From positions 1-64,000 of the forward strand of contig NZ_LFIO01000812.1 of the NCBI RefSeq assembly GCF_001187535.1: 64,000 nucleotides of DNA, given 5' to 3'. Position numbers and translations under genes: made by a program. This DNA is from Rhizobium ecuadorense (GTDB lineage: Bacteria; Pseudomonadota; Alphaproteobacteria; Rhizobiales; Rhizobiaceae). Shown here in pieces: positions 1 to 7,886 of this stretch (the stretch's first letter is position 1; each line of letters opens with the position of its first letter). The notes under the pieces were generated by a model. It worked only from the letters and a program-made list of their open reading frames with translations. It did not search any database and was not told where the DNA came from.

Positions 1-2
1 GC

Positions 3-260
3 ATTCCGCATGTGCCCAATCCGAGCCATATCGTGCCGGTGCTGGTCGGCGATGCCGCCAAGTGCAAGTGGATCTCCGACCTGCTGCTCGACAATTGCGG
101 CGTCTACGTCCAGCCGATCAACTACCCCACCGTGCCGAAGAAGACCGAGCGGCTGCGTATCACGCCGACGCCGCTGCATTCGGACGCCGATATCGCCCAT
201 CTGGTCGAGGCGCTGCATTCGCTCTGGTCGCGCTGCGCGCTGGCAAGGATGGTGGCCTGA
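3..260 (+). CDS. hemA: 5-aminolevulinate synthase, C-terminal part (5' end outside window)
   Basis: The frame is open from the left edge and stops at 258-260. It encodes the last 85 or so residues of the PLP-dependent enzyme that condenses glycine and succinyl-CoA into 5-aminolevulinate, the first step of the C4 tetrapyrrole route in alphaproteobacteria. I recognise the conserved tail: NPSHIVPV, GDAAKCKWISDLLL, the YVQPINYPTVP stretch and the RLRITPTPLHSD block before the usual ending. The PLP lysine lies upstream of the window. The frame looks intact. Many rhizobia carry more than one hemA copy, and this fragment cannot show which one it is. The identification is firm; the start is not visible. 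Confidence 0.93.
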   Translation: MPHVPNPSHIVPVLVGDAAKCKWISDLLLDNCGVYVQPINYPTVPKKTERLRITPTPLHSDADIAHLVEALHSLWSRCALARMVA

Positions 261-381
261 GAATACAGGGCAAGACGCGGAATATGATCATGGCCGAAGC
301 GCAGGCGCGAAGTCCGCCCGAAGCGTCGTACTCGGTGTTTGCCCGCTCTTTCTATAGGTCGCGACTTGGATGAAAAAGGGA

Positions 382-600
382 CTACTCCACTTCCAGCAGA
401 AGCGCTGTAGCGAGATAGCCCATGCTTATCGTACTCGCGAAGAGATAGATAAACAGACCCTGGGCGATATAGTGCTGAACCTCCCCTGCCGCGGAGCCGA
501 AGGGCAAAAAGCCGTTCTGCCAAACCAGAAACCCCACAACGCATCCAATTGCGAAGCCCGTGGCTAATCGAGTGAGCATGAAGCTGATCATGCGAGGCAT
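382..600 (-). CDS. Small integral membrane protein, function unknown
   Basis: A 72-residue protein with two strongly hydrophobic stretches, about residues 5-26 and 44-68, separated by a short polar loop, so it is probably a two-helix inner-membrane protein. The ATG at 598-600 is preceded on the minus strand by a GAGG-type ribosome binding site. It sits alone between hemA and the exporter gene, on the opposite strand to both. I do not recognise a family. Codon use and the clean hydrophobic pattern favour a real gene over a chance frame, but no function can be assigned. Confidence 0.55.
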   Translation of the reverse strand: MPRMISFMLTRLATGFAIGCVVGFLVWQNGFLPFGSAAGEVQHYIAQGLFIYLFASTISMGYLATALLLEVE

Positions 601-727
601 GGAGAAACCTCAAGTTTGACTGAAATAAACGGCAGGCAACGGAGAATGTTCCAGCTGAAAATGATCTTTATCAACGACCCGTCAGGCCGGCCCTGTCAGC
701 AATGCAGGAACCGAAGGACTTATAACA

Positions 728-1285
728 GTGCATCTTCTTCCTCTTGCTGCGAGCGTTTTCACGCTTCTCATTTTGCCCGGACCAACCAATGCGATATTGG
801 CGATCGCATCTCAGGGGCTGACCTCTAGGCGGGCGATCATGGTTCTTGCAACGGTCGTCTTCGCCTATCTTGCGATTGTTCTTTCGGTCTCCGGTCTAGC
901 CGCTCCCATTCTCCGTGATCATCCCGCGATTTCGCAGGCCGTCAAACTTGCTTCGGCGACCTGGGTTTTCTACCTCGCGCTCCGGCTCTGGGGTGTCGGA
1001 TCGAGCCCTGTCACGGTCGTAAGAATACGGCAGCTGGCCTTAACCACCCTGTTGAATCCCAAGGGGTTCATAATCGGGCTGACAATAATCCCTCCCGCGC
1101 AGAAGGCATCATCGATAGCCATTGTCGCCGTTCTCGCCTCCACGGTGTTTCTCGCCTCCGCCGTCTGGCTATCGATGGGCAGGATCGTTCTGGGAGGTGA
1201 AAAACAGATACCCTTGTTTGCCCGGCGATTTAGTTCCGCAACTCTCTTCATATTCTCCGCTGCGCTCACCGTCAGCGCATTTTGA
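728..1285 (+). CDS. LysE/RhtB family amino-acid exporter
   Basis: 185 residues starting at a GTG. The N-terminus has the hallmark of the LysE/RhtB translocators: a first hydrophobic helix running into LPGPTNAILAIA with a conserved glycine. About five or six hydrophobic segments follow, plus the family's internal NPKG motif around residue 115. Members export amino acids such as threonine, homoserine, lysine or cysteine. The protein is slightly shorter than the usual 200-210 residues, and its stop codon touches the insertion-sequence remnant that follows, so the natural C-terminus may have been trimmed by the insertion. The substrate cannot be told from the sequence. The next intact gene is 1.1 kb away, so it appears to be transcribed alone. 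Confidence 0.8.
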   Translation: MHLLPLAASVFTLLILPGPTNAILAIASQGLTSRRAIMVLATVVFAYLAIVLSVSGLAAPILRDHPAISQAVKLASATWVFYLALRLWGVGSSPVTVVRIRQLALTTLLNPKGFIIGLTIIPPAQKASSIAIVAVLASTVFLASAVWLSMGRIVLGGEKQIPLFARRFSSATLFIFSAALTVSAF

Positions 1286-1568
1286 GGGGCGGAAACTCTG
1301 GGCGGCCGAGAAGCTTGCCGAGCGCGATGGATTGCGTGTGTCACGCGAGACGCTGGGTCGTTGGATGTCGGAGGCCGGACTTTGGCTGTCGCGCAAGCAG
1401 CGGCGGACGTTTCATCAGCCGCGGTTGCGGCGTGAGGCCAGTCCGAGCATCGCTGGTTTGAGGATCGTGGAGATCCGTGTTCGCTCTTGGTGTTCGTCGA
1501 TGATGCGACCGGCAGGCTGATGCAACTGCGCTTCGTGCGCTCGGAAAGCGCCTTCAGCTATTTCGACG
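1284..1568 (+). mobile_element. Remnant of an ISNCY-type transposase gene, frameshifted
   Basis: Two reading frames together give the middle part of an ISNCY-type DDE transposase. The first (about 1284-1438) reads AAEKLAERDGLRVSRETL, then RWM, AGLWLSRKQRRTFHQPR and LRRE. The second (about 1455-1568) reads EHRWFEDRGDPCSLLVFVDD and continues to [13 protein letters not shown]. Between them roughly ten codons are missing and the frame shifts. The lost piece is where the family normally carries the first catalytic aspartate (the QIDGS region). No start, no C-terminal half and no terminal inverted repeats are visible. This is an inactive scar abutting the end of the LysE gene and joined directly to a broken gfa gene. 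Confidence 0.75.
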
Positions 1569-1569
1569 C

Positions 1570-1995
1570 ATCATGCCCGCGGCTGCAAGTGCTGGAAGCC
1601 CGAGGGTGCGGCCTTTTCGGTCGTGGCGGTTGCGCCGACCGAGAGCGTCGAAGTCCTCGAGAACGGCGACAAACTTGCCGTCGTCGATGCCTCGGCCCTA
1701 ATCCAGCGGCACGCCTGCAAGGAATGCGGCGTGCATATGTACGGGCCGGTCGAGCGCGAACATCCCTTCCAGGGATTGTCCTTTGTCCATCCTGAGCGCT
1801 TCCAGGAAGGCGGCTGGGCAAAGCCCGGCCTTCGTGTCGCCGATCATCGAAAGCGGCTTCGATCCTGGCAAGATGGATGCCGTCAGAGCGCAGTTGAAGA
1901 CATCTGGTATCGAGCCATACGATTGCCTCAACCCCGGCCTGATGGACTATATCGCCACCTGGACCGCCAAGAAGAGCGGCGTTCTCGCCTCGTAA
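1570..1995 (+). pseudogene. gfa: Decayed glutathione-dependent formaldehyde-activating enzyme (Gfa)
   Basis: Two frames give the C-terminal two-thirds of Gfa, the zinc protein proposed to speed formation of S-hydroxymethylglutathione. The first frame (1570 to about 1830) reads [14 protein letters not shown], corresponding to the family's [11 protein letters not shown] zinc region, then [13 protein letters not shown] and [11 protein letters not shown]. At about 1826-1835 the frame shifts and continues as [30 protein letters not shown] to the stop at 1993-1995. The N-terminal zinc-binding third is missing and is replaced by transposase sequence. In addition the expected cysteine two residues before CWKP is shifted. 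The gene must be inactive; the likely cause is deletion at the insertion-sequence junction. Confidence 0.75.
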
Positions 1996-2000
1996 TCCAC

Positions 2001-2028
2001 CGGGGAGCGCCGACCTCGGCGCTCCCCG
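2001..2028 (+). terminator. Strong GC-rich hairpin after the gfa remnant
   Basis: A perfect 12-bp inverted repeat (2001-2012 and 2017-2028) closes a four-base ACCT loop just six bases after the gfa stop. There is no T-run behind it, so on its own it would be a weak intrinsic terminator, but its position suggests it was the 3' terminator of the former gfa gene. Confidence 0.6.
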
Positions 2029-2286
2029 GCCCTCGCCGCTGTCCGGATATCGATATATCCCGCGATGGCCGCGCACCGCCGGCTTGCCGGCACCCGGCCT
2101 CGGGCGCCTGATGATCGATGGATGCAAGAGCGCATCGATGTCGGCTGCAGAGAATTCTCCTGACCTGCCACGATAACCCGTCTGGAAAGAAACCCGCGAT
2201 GCCGCGGCGGAGCTTTCCGCTGTGGATGTCTGTTCACCCCATCAGCCGCATCAAGTCTGACGGCCGCTCTCCAGGGGGCGCGTGTT
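2029..2286. other. Intergenic stretch without a recognisable gene
   Basis: No frame here has a plausible start, ribosome binding site and coding character. It contains a short near-palindrome of GATATC type around 2045-2060 and otherwise looks like residue of the same rearranged zone as the insertion-sequence and gfa scars. The far end leads into the operator of the GntR gene. Confidence 0.5.
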
Positions 2287-2331
2287 ATTGTGTATCCTCA
2301 GAATAATAATTGTGTACGCAAAGTACACAAT
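2287..2331. promoter_or_regulatory. Palindromic operator plus extra half-site upstream of the GntR/FCD gene
   Basis: ATTGTGTAC at 2309-2317 and GTACACAAT at 2323-2331 form a perfect 9-bp inverted repeat around a five-base spacer. A further half-site, ATTGTGTA, lies at 2287-2294, 22 bases upstream of the first arm. The spacing and size suit a dimeric FadR/FCD-type GntR repressor. The site lies 65 bases before the start of that regulator and the downstream operon, so autoregulation and operon control are likely. Confidence 0.65.
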
Positions 2332-2395
2332 CGTTTGACTCCCTGGGGGATGCGTGCCATCAGGGCGTAGAGCAACAAATGGCCGGAGATCGACG

Positions 2396-3112
2396 ATGGC
2401 GAAGACACCGAAGAGCAATCTCTACGACGACCTGAAGCGCCAGATTTTGACGATGGAACTGGACCCGGACGCCGATCTGGACGAGGCGAGTTTGAGCGAG
2501 CGGTACGGGCTTTCCCGGACGCCGGTGCGGGATATCTTCCGCCGCCTCGCCGGCGAGGGTTATATCGACATCCGCGAGAACCGGGGTGCGCGGGTCATCC
2601 CGATGAACCACTCCACGCTTCGCAATTTCTTTCTCGTTGCGCCGATGATCTATGCGGCGATCGGCCGTCTCGCCGTGCAGAACTTCAAGCCCGCTCAGCT
2701 GTCGGACCTAAAGCAGACGCAGGAGCGGTTCCGTGCTGCCAGCGAGAACATGGACGCATTGGCGATGGTTCTTGAGAACAATCGCTTTCACGAAATCTTC
2801 GGCGAGATGTCGGGCAACGTCTATCTGCAGCCGAGCCTCGGCCGGCTGCTCATCGATCATGCGCGCATCGGTCACACGTTCTTCCGGCCGAGGAACGAGG
2901 ATATGCGGCGGCGGCTGCAGGTGGCGGCCGACCACCATGACGGCTTCATCGCAGCGCTCGGCGCTCATGATGAGAATGCCGTTGTCGATCTCGTTTTCGA
3001 ACACTGGGAATTGTCCCGCGAGAACATGGAGATGTTCATCGCCCCGCAAGGCCTGAAAGCGGACGCCTTCCTCGGCGGTCCGGCCACGCAAGTATTGGAG
3101 AAGTCGTCGTGA
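2396..3112 (+). CDS. GntR-family transcriptional regulator, FCD subfamily
   Basis: 238 residues. The ATG at 2396 is chosen because GGAG lies 8 bases upstream; an in-frame start at 2354 has no such site. The N-terminal winged helix-turn-helix (about residues 8-70) contains LSERYGLSRTPVRDIFRRLA, the GntR recognition helix region. Residues 85-220 form the helical FCD ligand-binding domain, with conserved histidines and an asparagine in NNRFHE and DHHDGFIAAL that usually bind a metal and a carboxylate ligand. Its stop overlaps the start of the next gene by four bases (ATGA type), so it leads the operon. By family and context it probably represses the operon until a hydroxyproline-like acid or pathway intermediate binds. 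Confidence 0.88.
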   Translation: MAKTPKSNLYDDLKRQILTMELDPDADLDEASLSERYGLSRTPVRDIFRRLAGEGYIDIRENRGARVIPMNHSTLRNFFLVAPMIYAAIGRLAVQNFKPAQLSDLKQTQERFRAASENMDALAMVLENNRFHEIFGEMSGNVYLQPSLGRLLIDHARIGHTFFRPRNEDMRRRLQVAADHHDGFIAALGAHDENAVVDLVFEHWELSRENMEMFIAPQGLKADAFLGGPATQVLEKSS

Positions 3113-4020
3113 AGTTTGAGGGGATCTATACGCCGGCGGTAACGCCGCTCGACAAGAATGGTCAGATCGACCGGGCCGGATTTGCCGCCGTGCTCGAGTC
3201 GCTGATCGAGGCGGGTGTCCACGGCATCATCGTCGGCGGTTCGACGGGCGAATACTATGCCCAGAGCGGCCAGGAACGTCACGAACTCGCGGCCTATGCG
3301 AAGGAAGTCATCGGCACGCGATTGCCGCTGATCATCGGCACCGGCGCCACGCGGACCGAAGATTCGGTCGAATACGCCAAGGCGGCGAAGGAAATCGGCG
3401 CGGATGCGATCCTGGTGTCGTCACCGCCATACGCATTGCCGACCGAACGCGAGAACGCGGTCCATGCGCTGACCGTCGATCGCGCCGCCAACCTGCCGAT
3501 CATGCTCTACAACTATCCCGCCCGCATGGGCGTGGTGATGGGCGAGGAGTATTTCTCCCGCGTCGGCAAGTCGAAGAACGTGATCGCCATCAAGGAAAGC
3601 TCCGGCGACATGGGCAATCTTCACCGGCTTGCCCGCAAGTTTCCGCATATTGCGCTGTCCTGCGGCTGGGACGACCAGGCGCTCGAATTCTTCGCCTGGG
3701 GTGCGAAGAGCTGGGTCTGCGCCGGTTCCAACTTCCTGCCGCGCGAGCATGTCGCCCTCTATGAGGCCTGCGTCCTCGAAAAGAACTTCGACAAGGGCCG
3801 GGCGATCATGAGCGCGATGCTGCCGCTGATGGATTTCCTCGAATGCGGCAAATTCGTCCAGTCGATCAAGCACGGCTGCGAGATCATCGGCCTCAAAGCC
3901 GGCCCGGTGCGGGCGCCGCTGCGCGGACTGAACTCCGAAGAGAAAAGAACCCTTGAGACCGTCGTCGCCACCTTGAAGCGCACGGTCGCCCAGATCACGT
4001 CGGGAGCCAATCATGCATGA
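3109..4020 (+). CDS. DapA/NanA-family aldolase-fold enzyme, probable 1-pyrroline-4-hydroxy-2-carboxylate deaminase
   Basis: 303 residues, the usual size for the dihydrodipicolinate synthase superfamily. Visible hallmarks are GGSTGEYY (phosphate-loop equivalent, residues 44-51), the tyrosine in MLYNYPA (Tyr134) and the Schiff-base lysine in IAIKESSGD (Lys162). Members include DHDPS, N-acetylneuraminate lyase and the deaminase of hydroxyproline breakdown, which turns 1-pyrroline-4-hydroxy-2-carboxylate into 2-oxoglutarate semialdehyde. The latter role is inferred from its neighbours: an aldehyde dehydrogenase that overlaps it by 8 bases, an FAD amine oxidoreductase and a proline-racemase-family gene in the same operon. 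A keto-deoxy sugar-acid dehydratase is the main alternative, but no sugar-acid gene is near. Confidence 0.8.
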   Translation: MKFEGIYTPAVTPLDKNGQIDRAGFAAVLESLIEAGVHGIIVGGSTGEYYAQSGQERHELAAYAKEVIGTRLPLIIGTGATRTEDSVEYAKAAKEIGADAILVSSPPYALPTERENAVHALTVDRAANLPIMLYNYPARMGVVMGEEYFSRVGKSKNVIAIKESSGDMGNLHRLARKFPHIALSCGWDDQALEFFAWGAKSWVCAGSNFLPREHVALYEACVLEKNFDKGRAIMSAMLPLMDFLECGKFVQSIKHGCEIIGLKAGPVRAPLRGLNSEEKRTLETVVATLKRTVAQITSGANHA

Positions 4021-5530
4021 ACCCTTGACCGCCGCCGAATACAAGGCGATCGCCGCCGAGCTTCAGTTTCCGACGAACGCCTTCATCGACGGCGCATTTC
4101 GTCCGGCAAATTCCGGCAAGACTTTCACCTCGACGAACCCTGCGACGGGCGAAGTCCTCGCCGAAATCGCCGCCTGCGATTCCAGCGATGTCGACTTCGC
4201 CGTTGAGAAGGCGAAGGATGCGTTCGACGATGGGCGTTGGCGGCTTCGCTCGCCGGGTGAGCGCAAGGAAGTGCTTCTGAAGCTTGCCAAGCTCCTGGAG
4301 CGCCACAGACACGAGCTCGCCGTCCTGGAAAGCCTCGACAGCGGCAAGCCGGTGCGCGAATGCCAGACGGTCGACGTTCCCGATACCATTCATACGCTGC
4401 GCTGGCATGCCGAGCTGATCGACAAGCTCTATGACAACACCGCCCCGGTCGGCGCCAATGCGCTGACGATGATCGTGCGCGAGCCGATCGGCGTCGTCGG
4501 ATGCGTGCTGCCGTGGAATTTCCCGCTGCTGATGCTGGCCTGGAAGATCGGCCCGGCGCTTGCCGCCGGCTGCTCGGTCATCGTCAAGCCGGCGCAGGAA
4601 ACGACGCTCACCACGCTGCGCGTCGCCGAGCTTGCCCACGAAGCCGGTATTCCGGCTGGTGTGTTCAACGTCGTCACCGGCTCCGGCCGGGAGGTCGGCG
4701 AACCGATCGGCCTGCACAATGATGTCGACATGGTGGCCTTCACCGGCTCGACGCCGACCGGCCGTCGCTTCCTGCGTTACGCCGCGGATTCGAACCTCAA
4801 GAAGGTCGTGCTCGAATGCGGCGGCAAGAACCCCGCGGTCGTTCTCGACGATGCCGAAGACCTCGATCTCGTTGCCGAGCAGGTGGTCAACGGCGCCTTC
4901 TGGAACATGGGCGAGAATTGCTCGGCCACCTCACGTCTCATCGTTCATTCCAAGATCAAGGATGAATTGATGAAGCGCATCGGCGCCTATATGCGCGAAT
5001 GGAAGACGGGCGATCCGCTCGATCCTGAAAACCGCATCGGCGCGCTCGTCAGCAAGTCGCATTTCGAGAAGGTGAAATCCTTCCTCGACGATGCCAAGAC
5101 GGAGAAGCTGTCCGTCACTCAAGGCGGCGAAACCTATAACGGCATCTTCATCGAGCCGACGCTGGTCGAGGGTGTGACGCCGGCCAGCCGCCTGTTCCAG
5201 GAGGAAATCTTCGGACCGATCCTGTCGGTCACGACGTTCAACACGCTCGCCGAGGCGACCGCTTTGGCCAACGATACCAATTATGGCCTGACGGCCTCCG
5301 TCTATACGGGCAGCCTGCGCAATGCGATCCGGCTGACCCGCGACATCCGGGCCGGCCTGATCACCGTCAACTGCTTCGGTGAAGGTGACGCCACCACGCC
5401 GTTCGGCGGCTACAAGGAGTCCGGTTTCGGCGGCCGCGACAAGTCGGTCTTCGCCCATGACAATTACTGCGAGCTCAAGACCATATGGATCGACATTTCG
5501 GAGCGCTCCGTCGACGAGACGATCCGATGA
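4013..5530 (+). CDS. NAD(P)-dependent aldehyde dehydrogenase, probable 2-oxoglutarate semialdehyde dehydrogenase
   Basis: 505 residues with the full ALDH fold. The cofactor-binding motif PWNFPLLM lies near residue 165, the general base is Glu268 in LECGGKNP, and the catalytic nucleophile is Cys303 in GENCSAT. The C-terminal NCFGEGD, TPFGGYKESG and ELKTIWI blocks resemble PuuC-type dehydrogenases. The start at 4013 overlaps the upstream gene by eight bases. In the hydroxyproline pathway this enzyme would oxidise 2-oxoglutarate semialdehyde to 2-oxoglutarate, feeding the TCA cycle. The exact aldehyde cannot be read from the sequence; a betaine or aminobutyraldehyde substrate is possible. The next gene overlaps it by ATGA, showing translational coupling. 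Confidence 0.85.
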   Translation: MHEPLTAAEYKAIAAELQFPTNAFIDGAFRPANSGKTFTSTNPATGEVLAEIAACDSSDVDFAVEKAKDAFDDGRWRLRSPGERKEVLLKLAKLLERHRHELAVLESLDSGKPVRECQTVDVPDTIHTLRWHAELIDKLYDNTAPVGANALTMIVREPIGVVGCVLPWNFPLLMLAWKIGPALAAGCSVIVKPAQETTLTTLRVAELAHEAGIPAGVFNVVTGSGREVGEPIGLHNDVDMVAFTGSTPTGRRFLRYAADSNLKKVVLECGGKNPAVVLDDAEDLDLVAEQVVNGAFWNMGENCSATSRLIVHSKIKDELMKRIGAYMREWKTGDPLDPENRIGALVSKSHFEKVKSFLDDAKTEKLSVTQGGETYNGIFIEPTLVEGVTPASRLFQEEIFGPILSVTTFNTLAEATALANDTNYGLTASVYTGSLRNAIRLTRDIRAGLITVNCFGEGDATTPFGGYKESGFGGRDKSVFAHDNYCELKTIWIDISERSVDETIR

Positions 5531-6873
5531 GCCGCCATGTGATCAAGCACCTGCCGACCGACACCGGCGTTTCGGGATGGGAGGCGACCAGCGAACGCGC
5601 CTTTCCCGTGAAGGCGCTTGAACACGACATTACCGCCGATTGGCTGATCATCGGCGGCGGATTTGCCGGCCTGTCGGCGGCCCGCCGCCTCTCGCAAACG
5701 CGGCCTGAGGACAAGATCGTTGTCCTGGAGGCCCGCGAACTCGCCAAGGGTCCGGCCGGGCGCAATTCCGGCTTCATGATCGACGTGCCGCACAACCTGT
5801 CTTCGGGCGAGTATTCGGTCGCCGACGAAGCAGCGACCAAGGACGAGATCCGGCAGAACCGGCTGGCGATCTCCTTCGCAGCCGATGTCGCGGCCGAATA
5901 CGGCCTGTCCCGGGAAACCTTCGATCCCTCGGGCAAGGTGAATGCCGCGGCCTCCGAGCGGGGAATGGGTCTCAACGACAATTACAGGAAGTCACTTGAG
6001 AAGATCGGCGAGGAGCATCGCGTTCTCGACGCCGACCAGATGCGGGAGATGACCGGCTCGCACTATTATCGCGGCGGCCTCTACACGCCCGGCGCGGTGA
6101 TGATCCAGCCGGCCGATTATATCAGAGGTCTGGCGCGCGGGCTCCATTCGAAGGTTGCGATCCACGAGCATTCGCCGGTGCTGGAGCTTTCGCGTGAAAG
6201 CGGGACCTGGAAGGCGAAGACCGCCCGCGGCTCCGTTTCGGCGCCGAAGGTCATTCTCGGTGTGAACGGCCATATTCAAAGCTTCGGTCATTTTCGCGGA
6301 AGGCTGATGCATATCTTCACCTATGCGTCGATGACCTCGGCCTTTTCGCAGAACGAATTCGCAGGCGATGTCACCGGTGTGGATCGCTGGGCGCTGCTGC
6401 CGGCCGATCCGATGGGCGCGACGGTGCGCAAGATCACCAAGGACGGGCTTTCGAGGATCGTCGTCAGGACGAGGTTCACCTATGACCCGAGCCTGAAAGT
6501 GTCGGAGAAGCGCGTCGCCGGAATTGCTGCCGAACAGCGGCGGTCGTTCGATGCCCGTTTTCCGGGGATGGAGCGCCTGCCGATGGAATATAGCTGGGCG
6601 GGCGCGCTCTGCCTCTCCAGAAACCATGTGCCGGCATTCGGCGAGGTCGAAGAGGGGCTCTTTTCCGCCTGCTGCGAGAATGGTCTCGGCACCGTCAAGA
6701 GCACTTTCGCGGGCATGATGGCCGCCGATCTCGCGACCGGCGCCGCCAGCCCGGAGCTTGAGAAATACAAGAACCAGCCGGAGCCGACCAGGCTGCCGCC
6801 CGAGCCCATTGCGTGGCTCGGCGTCAACTCTGTCATCCGCTTTCAGGAATTGCGTGCAGGCCGCGAGGGATGA
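5527..6873 (+). CDS. FAD-dependent amine/D-amino acid oxidoreductase
   Basis: 448 residues from the ATG at 5527, which overlaps the stop of the preceding gene. A Rossmann FAD-binding motif GGGFAG is at residues 43-48, followed by VLEAREL (the acidic end of the second strand) and the GPAGRNSGF motif typical of DAO-family oxidases. Toward the C-terminus are GALCLSRNHVPAFG and ENGLGTVKS, which close the FAD site. There is no signal peptide, so it is cytoplasmic or membrane-associated. In this operon it would oxidise cis-4-hydroxy-D-proline, or an N-methylated relative, to the pyrroline used by the DapA-family enzyme. A sarcosine- or dimethylglycine-type oxidase is the main alternative, given the adjacent betaine importer. 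Confidence 0.82.
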   Translation: MSRHVIKHLPTDTGVSGWEATSERAFPVKALEHDITADWLIIGGGFAGLSAARRLSQTRPEDKIVVLEARELAKGPAGRNSGFMIDVPHNLSSGEYSVADEAATKDEIRQNRLAISFAADVAAEYGLSRETFDPSGKVNAAASERGMGLNDNYRKSLEKIGEEHRVLDADQMREMTGSHYYRGGLYTPGAVMIQPADYIRGLARGLHSKVAIHEHSPVLELSRESGTWKAKTARGSVSAPKVILGVNGHIQSFGHFRGRLMHIFTYASMTSAFSQNEFAGDVTGVDRWALLPADPMGATVRKITKDGLSRIVVRTRFTYDPSLKVSEKRVAGIAAEQRRSFDARFPGMERLPMEYSWAGALCLSRNHVPAFGEVEEGLFSACCENGLGTVKSTFAGMMAADLATGAASPELEKYKNQPEPTRLPPEPIAWLGVNSVIRFQELRAGREG

Positions 6874-6950
6874 TCCCTCCGCCGCGCAATGTGAAGACTG
6901 CCGCCTGCAGACTTCGATGAGTACGGGAACGAAAACCAGGAGTAAAAACA

Positions 6951-7802
6951 ATGAAGATTTTGTGGAAGGCGCTTTGCGCCGCTGCGGTGATCGGGATGAG
7001 CATCCTTCCTGCTCGCGCCGAGGAAAAGACGATCACCCTCGGCACGATGTCGTGGGAAGATCTGACGCCCATCACCGGCATTACCAAGAAGGTTCTCGAA
7101 GATGCCGGCTACACCGTCAAGGTGACCGAGTTCTCCGAATGGGGCATTGCCTATGCCGCTCTTGCCAAGGGCGATATCCAGGCTCTCACCTCGCAGACCG
7201 ACTACGTCGCCCAGGACTATTGGGACAAGAACAAGAACCGCCTCGAAAAGATTTCGCCGGTTTCGCACGGCCTCTATCAGGGCGTCGCCGTTCCGAAATA
7301 CGTTCCGATCGACTCGCTCGAACAGCTCAATGAAAACGCCGACAAGTTCGGCGGCAAGATCATCGGCATCGAACCGGGCGCCGGCCTGATGCGCGATACG
7401 GCGAATGCGGTCAAGGATTACGGCCTCAAGCTCCAGCTCGTCGAAGGCAGCACCGCCGCGATGACGGCCGCGCTGAAATCCGCCTACGATCGCAAGGAGT
7501 GGATCGCGGTCACGATCTGGGAGCCGTCCTGGATGGTCCAGAAGTACGAGGTCAAGTACCTCAAGGATCCGAAGGGCGTATTCCCGCCACCGCAGAGCTA
7601 CTACTGGATCGGCCATAAGGGCTTTTCCGAAGAATATCCGCATGCCCGCGAAGTCATGGCCAGCGTCTACGTGCCGATCGCCGACATCACCACCATCAAC
7701 GGCGAAGTTAAGGACGGCAAGACCATGGACCAGGCCGTGCAGGATTGGATCGGCAGCCATGCCGACCTGATCAAGCGCTGGGAAAACATCAAGAAGAAGT
7801 AA
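6951..7802 (+). CDS. Periplasmic binding protein of a glycine-betaine/proline-type ABC importer (OpuAC family)
   Basis: 283 residues with a clear Sec signal peptide: a basic start, a hydrophobic core to about residue 19 and an ARA-type cleavage site near residue 23. The mature part reads ITLGTMSWEDLTPIT, the OpuAC opening, and has several tryptophans and tyrosines (WGIAYA, DYWD, WEPSW, YYWIGHKG) of the kind that form the aromatic box around quaternary ammonium groups. It therefore probably captures a betaine such as proline betaine, hydroxyproline betaine, glycine betaine or choline. It follows the FAD gene by 77 bases and precedes its ATPase and permeases. A hairpin directly downstream may raise its mRNA level relative to the membrane parts. 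Confidence 0.9.
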   Translation: MKILWKALCAAAVIGMSILPARAEEKTITLGTMSWEDLTPITGITKKVLEDAGYTVKVTEFSEWGIAYAALAKGDIQALTSQTDYVAQDYWDKNKNRLEKISPVSHGLYQGVAVPKYVPIDSLEQLNENADKFGGKIIGIEPGAGLMRDTANAVKDYGLKLQLVEGSTAAMTAALKSAYDRKEWIAVTIWEPSWMVQKYEVKYLKDPKGVFPPPQSYYWIGHKGFSEEYPHAREVMASVYVPIADITTINGEVKDGKTMDQAVQDWIGSHADLIKRWENIKKK

Positions 7803-7811
7803 TCGCATCGT

Positions 7812-7835
7812 GGCCGCCCGATCCGTCGGGCGGCC
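7812..7835 (+). terminator. Hairpin between binding-protein and ATPase genes
   Basis: A perfect 10-bp GC-rich inverted repeat (7812-7821, 7826-7835) with a TCCG loop, nine bases after the stop of the binding-protein gene. It lacks a strong T-run, and the operon continues on the far side, so it is better read as an mRNA-stabilising or partial terminator element that favours expression of the binding protein. Confidence 0.6.
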
Positions 7836-7886
7836 ATCTTCAAACCGAATGAAGAAGCCAGCGCCATTGGCTCAAAGGGGATCGCT

